Positions 6,748 through 8,843 of a stretch of 8,843 nt of DNA are shown piece by piece. The stretch spans positions 1-8,843 of the forward strand of contig CAXAVP010000184.1 of NCBI GenBank assembly GCA_963972175.1. The letters are read 5' to 3'. Below the pieces are notes generated by a model. That model was not told the DNA's origin. It made no database searches and saw only the letters and a list, made by a program, of their open reading frames with translations. This stretch comes from Arenibacter sp963972175. GTDB lineage: Bacteria > Bacteroidota > Bacteroidia > Flavobacteriales > Flavobacteriaceae. Both the position numbers and the translations under genes were made by a program. Every line of letters starts with the position of its first letter. Position 1 is the first letter of the stretch.

Positions 6748-6790
6748 TTAACCAAAATTAGAATTAATGGGTAATTCCAATTTTGGTTAA
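6748..6790 (-). promoter_or_regulatory. Long hairpin in the rpsB-tsf intergenic region
   Basis: TTAACCAAAATT (6748-6759) pairs perfectly with AATTTTGGTTAA (6779-6790). After one A-C mismatch, GAATTA (6761-6766) pairs with TAATTC (6772-6777) around loop ATGGG, giving 18 pairs in all. In the transcript it ends 17 bases before the tsf start and is followed by an A-rich stretch, not a T run, so it is not a simple terminator. Possible roles are an RNA processing or stability element, or a control on tsf translation relative to rpsB. Confidence 0.6.
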
Positions 6791-6824
6791 TGTTAAATTT
6801 ATATTATGTGTTCTGCAAAAGGGA

Positions 6825-7877
6825 TTATTCTACTCCTCCCTTAACGCTATCTTGCCATTCTTGTAGTTCTTCCCATTTGCCATCCGCAGCCATTTGGGCT
6901 TGTTTTGGCCATGACGCAGGATTTTTGGAAGCGTAGCTAGGTCCAGATTCAGAAAGAATTCCTTTAAGGTCGTCTTCTGATTTTTCAGCTAATCCAGCAT
7001 AGGTGTTTATTCCTGCCTCTTGAAATATTTCGGCAATTTTAGGACCAATGCCTTCTATTTTAGTAAGGTCATCAGATGCTGCTGCTTCTTTTTTAGGAGC
7101 TTTTTCCTTAGCTTCAGTAGCTGGGGCTGCCTTTTTTTCTTTAGGCTTGGCTTCCTCTTTACCTTCTTTGTCGCTTTGTTTTTCAGATTTACGTTCTGCC
7201 AAACCTTCGGCGATAGCTTCGGTTACGGAGCTCATGATGATCTCTATGGATTTTGAGGCATCGTCGTTGGATGGAACAATATAATCAATTGGTCTAGGAT
7301 CAGAGTTGGTATCTACCATAGCAAAAATTGGAATGTTCAATTTTTGGGCTTCCTTAACCGCAATGTGCTCACGCATGGTATCTACGATGAACAAAGCAGC
7401 TGGTAGACGGGTCATGTCAGAAATGGAACCTAAGTTCTTTTCTAACTTAGAACGTAGACGATCTACTTGTAAACGTTCTTTTTTGGATAGTGTGTTAAAG
7501 GTACCGTCTTTCTTCATTCGGTCTATCGAAGCCATTTTCTTAACGGCTTTACGGATAGTAACAAAGTTGGTCAACATACCACCTGGCCATCTTTCAGTGA
7601 TGTAAGGCATATTAACATTTCCTGCTTTTTCAGCAACGATGTCCTTAGCTTGTTTTTTAGTGGCTACGAAAAGTATTTTTCTGCCGGATGCTGCAATTTT
7701 TTTAAGAGCCTCATTGGTCTCATTTAATTTTGCAACAGTTTTGTAAAGATTGATAACGTGGATTCCGTTACGCTCCATGTAGATGTAGGGAGCCATGTTG
7801 GGATTCCATTTTCTAGTAAGGTGTCCAAAATGTACACCTGCCTCTAAAAGGTCTTTTACTTCAGTTTTGTTTGCCAT
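6825..7877 (-). CDS. rpsB: 30S ribosomal protein S2 with C-terminal helix-hairpin-helix extension
   Basis: S2 binds late to the back of the 30S subunit and is needed for S1 docking and initiation. Residues 1 to about 228 are a complete S2: LLEAGVHFGHLTRKWNP at 10-26, ERWPGGMLTNF at 95-105, DTMREHIAVKEA at 166-177 and DTNSDPRPIDYIVPSND at 189-205. The usual bacterial protein is about 230-260 residues; this one has 350. The addition is a Lys/Glu/Ala-rich linker (about 229-268) and a domain at about 269-350 with LTKIEGIGPKIAEIF (271-285), a helix-hairpin-helix with the GIGPK turn, ending in the Trp-rich WPKQAQMAADGKWEELQEW (323-341). It lies upstream of tsf on the same strand, as in most bacteria. 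The leader is A-rich without a clear Shine-Dalgarno site. Confidence 0.97.
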   Translation of the reverse strand: MANKTEVKDLLEAGVHFGHLTRKWNPNMAPYIYMERNGIHVINLYKTVAKLNETNEALKKIAASGRKILFVATKKQAKDIVAEKAGNVNMPYITERWPGGMLTNFVTIRKAVKKMASIDRMKKDGTFNTLSKKERLQVDRLRSKLEKNLGSISDMTRLPAALFIVDTMREHIAVKEAQKLNIPIFAMVDTNSDPRPIDYIVPSNDDASKSIEIIMSSVTEAIAEGLAERKSEKQSDKEGKEEAKPKEKKAAPATEAKEKAPKKEAAASDDLTKIEGIGPKIAEIFQEAGINTYAGLAEKSEDDLKGILSESGPSYASKNPASWPKQAQMAADGKWEELQEWQDSVKGGVE

Positions 7878-8153
7878 TTTATTTTTTAGTTTACGTTCCT
7901 TTGAATTAGCAATAATAAAGTGGTAGCCCTGCGGCAGCCTTTACTATTTAGATGCTAAACTAATTGATTCCGATTGTGTACAGCTTGGGTTTCCGAAAAG
8001 GGAAAAGCCCAGTGTGCAAAATCAAAAAAATATTACTTACCCTATGACAAGGGTTTTCAATGAACAGTTTAAAAATATACCGAACTGCCATAAATAATCT
8101 GATACCTGATCAGAATAAGGCTGCAACCCGATATTGGTTTTGTTAATGTGATA
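7878..8153 (-). promoter_or_regulatory. Structured rpsI-rpsB spacer / candidate rpsB leader
   Basis: The 276-base gap upstream of rpsB holds no gene. It forms two main hairpins on the minus strand: 7985-8012 (TTGGGTTTCC with GGAAA and CCCAG, a 2-base bulge, 6-base loop) and 7917-7942 (AAA/TTT, GG/CC and GCC/GGC around loop CTGC). Smaller stems occur at 8098-8114 (TCTGAT/ATCAGA) and 8142-8158 (GTTAAT/ATTAAC), the latter overlapping the rpsI stop. None has a T run on the minus strand, so read-through from rplM-rpsI is possible. Known S2 autoregulation of rpsB-tsf in other bacteria makes an S2-responsive leader a reasonable guess, not shown here. Confidence 0.45.
8017..8050 (-). promoter_or_regulatory. 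Candidate internal promoter for rpsB-tsf
   Basis: On the minus strand TTG (8050-8048) is followed after 23 bases by TGATTTTG (8024-8017), one mismatch from TAnnTTTG. Transcription would begin close to the 7985-8012 hairpin. The spacing is long and the area is AT-rich, so this is only a candidate. Confidence 0.3.
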
Positions 8154-8540
8154 TTAACGTTTAGAGAACTGGAATTTCTTACGAGCTTTCTTCTGACCGA
8201 ATTTCTTACGCTCTACCATTCTTGGGTCTCTTGTTAACAAGCCTTCTGGCTTAAGAACCAATCTGTTCTCGGCATCCATTTCACATAATGCTCTGGATAA
8301 AGCCAAACGAACTGCTTCAGCTTGTCCTGTAATACCACCACCATATACATTGACCCTAACATCAAAGTTGTCTTCGTTGCTGGTCAAAGCAAATGGTTGC
8401 TTTACTTTGTACTGTAATGTTGCTGTAGGAAAATAGTTGCTCAAGTCCCTTTTGTTAATGGTAATGTTACCACTTCCTTCGGTAACATAAACTCTGGCAA
8501 CTGCAGTTTTTCTTCTACCAATTTTATGAATCATCTCCAT
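8154..8540 (-). CDS. rpsI: 30S ribosomal protein S9
   Basis: S9 sits in the head of the 30S subunit, with a long basic C-terminal tail that reaches the P-site tRNA. The 128-residue product has the expected IGRRKTAVARVYV at 7-19, YGGGITGQAEAVRLALSRAL at 66-85, and a basic tail from about 104 ending in the canonical SKR. It is complete. The ATG at 8540-8538 overlaps the rplM stop in TAATG, which suggests translational coupling; a second ATG two codons later would also give a plausible start. There is no Shine-Dalgarno site of note. The rplM-rpsI pairing is conserved across bacteria. Confidence 0.98.
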   Translation of the reverse strand: MEMIHKIGRRKTAVARVYVTEGSGNITINKRDLSNYFPTATLQYKVKQPFALTSNEDNFDVRVNVYGGGITGQAEAVRLALSRALCEMDAENRLVLKPEGLLTRDPRMVERKKFGQKKARKKFQFSKR

Positions 8541-8843
8541 TACCTAAAATCGTTTAAGTTAATTGCTGTTGGTTTTTGTGCTTCTTGATTGTGGGCTGCG
8601 CCAGCATATACCTTAAGATTACGAAAAAGATCCGCTCCAAGTTTGTTCTTGGGCAACATGCCTTTTATCGATTTCTCAACAATACGCGCTGGATTCTTAG
8701 CCAACATTTCTTTAGCAGTTGTAAACCGCTGGCCTCCTGGATAACCGGTATGGCGAATGTAGGTTTTGGAATCCCATTTCTTACCGGTCAGGTTGATTTT
8801 TTCTGCATTGATAATAACAACATTATCCCCACAATCAACATGT
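8540..8843 (-). CDS. rplM: 50S ribosomal protein L13, C-terminal part (runs off right edge)
   Basis: L13 is an early-assembly protein of the 50S subunit. Minus-strand translation from the window edge gives 100 residues up to the TAA at 8542-8540; about 50 N-terminal residues lie outside. Recognisable L13 features are HVDCGDNVVIINAEKI at the start, then LTGKKWD, the signature RHTGYPGG, and KGMLPKNKLGADLFRNLKVY near the end. The tail ends in INLNDFR. Its TAA shares one base with the rpsI ATG. The operon promoter lies outside the window. Confidence 0.96.
   Translation of the reverse strand, partial: HVDCGDNVVIINAEKINLTGKKWDSKTYIRHTGYPGGQRFTTAKEMLAKNPARIVEKSIKGMLPKNKLGADLFRNLKVYAGAAHNQEAQKPTAINLNDFR

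Noticed and set aside
7020..7284. Plus-strand ORFs antisense to the S2 linker
   Set aside because: The Phe/Ser-rich products are the reverse reading of the Lys/Glu/Ala-rich linker of rpsB.

Overview
The window looks like a core chromosomal segment of a marine Flavobacteriaceae-type bacterium (Bacteroidota). The grounds are the translation-gene content and order, AT-rich leaders without strong Shine-Dalgarno sites, several boxes resembling the Bacteroidota -7 element TAnnTTTG, and protein sequences typical of that group. No species can be named from the sequence alone.

Layout from right to left, the direction in which most genes are read (minus strand): the C-terminal 100 codons of rplM (L13); rpsI (S9), overlapping the rplM stop by one base; a 276-bp leader with two hairpins; rpsB (S2), carrying an extra C-terminal helix-hairpin-helix domain; a long hairpin between rpsB and tsf; tsf (EF-Ts) with a strong terminator; about 1 kb without a convincing gene but rich in stem-loops; a plus-strand gene for an M61-type metallopeptidase lipoprotein with its own terminator; a divergent promoter region; pyrH (UMP kinase) and frr (ribosome recycling factor), followed by a terminator; and the N-terminal 393 codons of an MMPL/RND-type membrane transporter that runs off the left edge. 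Neither this transporter fragment nor the rplM fragment has both ends in the window; both were read directly by translating the minus strand.

Functionally, most genes serve translation: 50S and 30S proteins, elongation factor Ts, UMP supply and ribosome recycling. The order rpsB-tsf-pyrH-frr is widely conserved in bacteria, but here it is split by an inverted peptidase gene and a noncoding block. The peptidase and the transporter are envelope proteins with no evident role in translation.

The most interesting items are the S2 helix-hairpin-helix fusion, the array of stem-loops at 5103-5694 (two of 13-14 bp) overlapping a 92-codon frame with no usable start, the rpsB leader and rpsB-tsf hairpin as candidate control elements, and the loss of the usual aspartate in the fourth membrane helix of the transporter. 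I found no CRISPR array, tRNA, rRNA, insertion sequence or obvious defence system.
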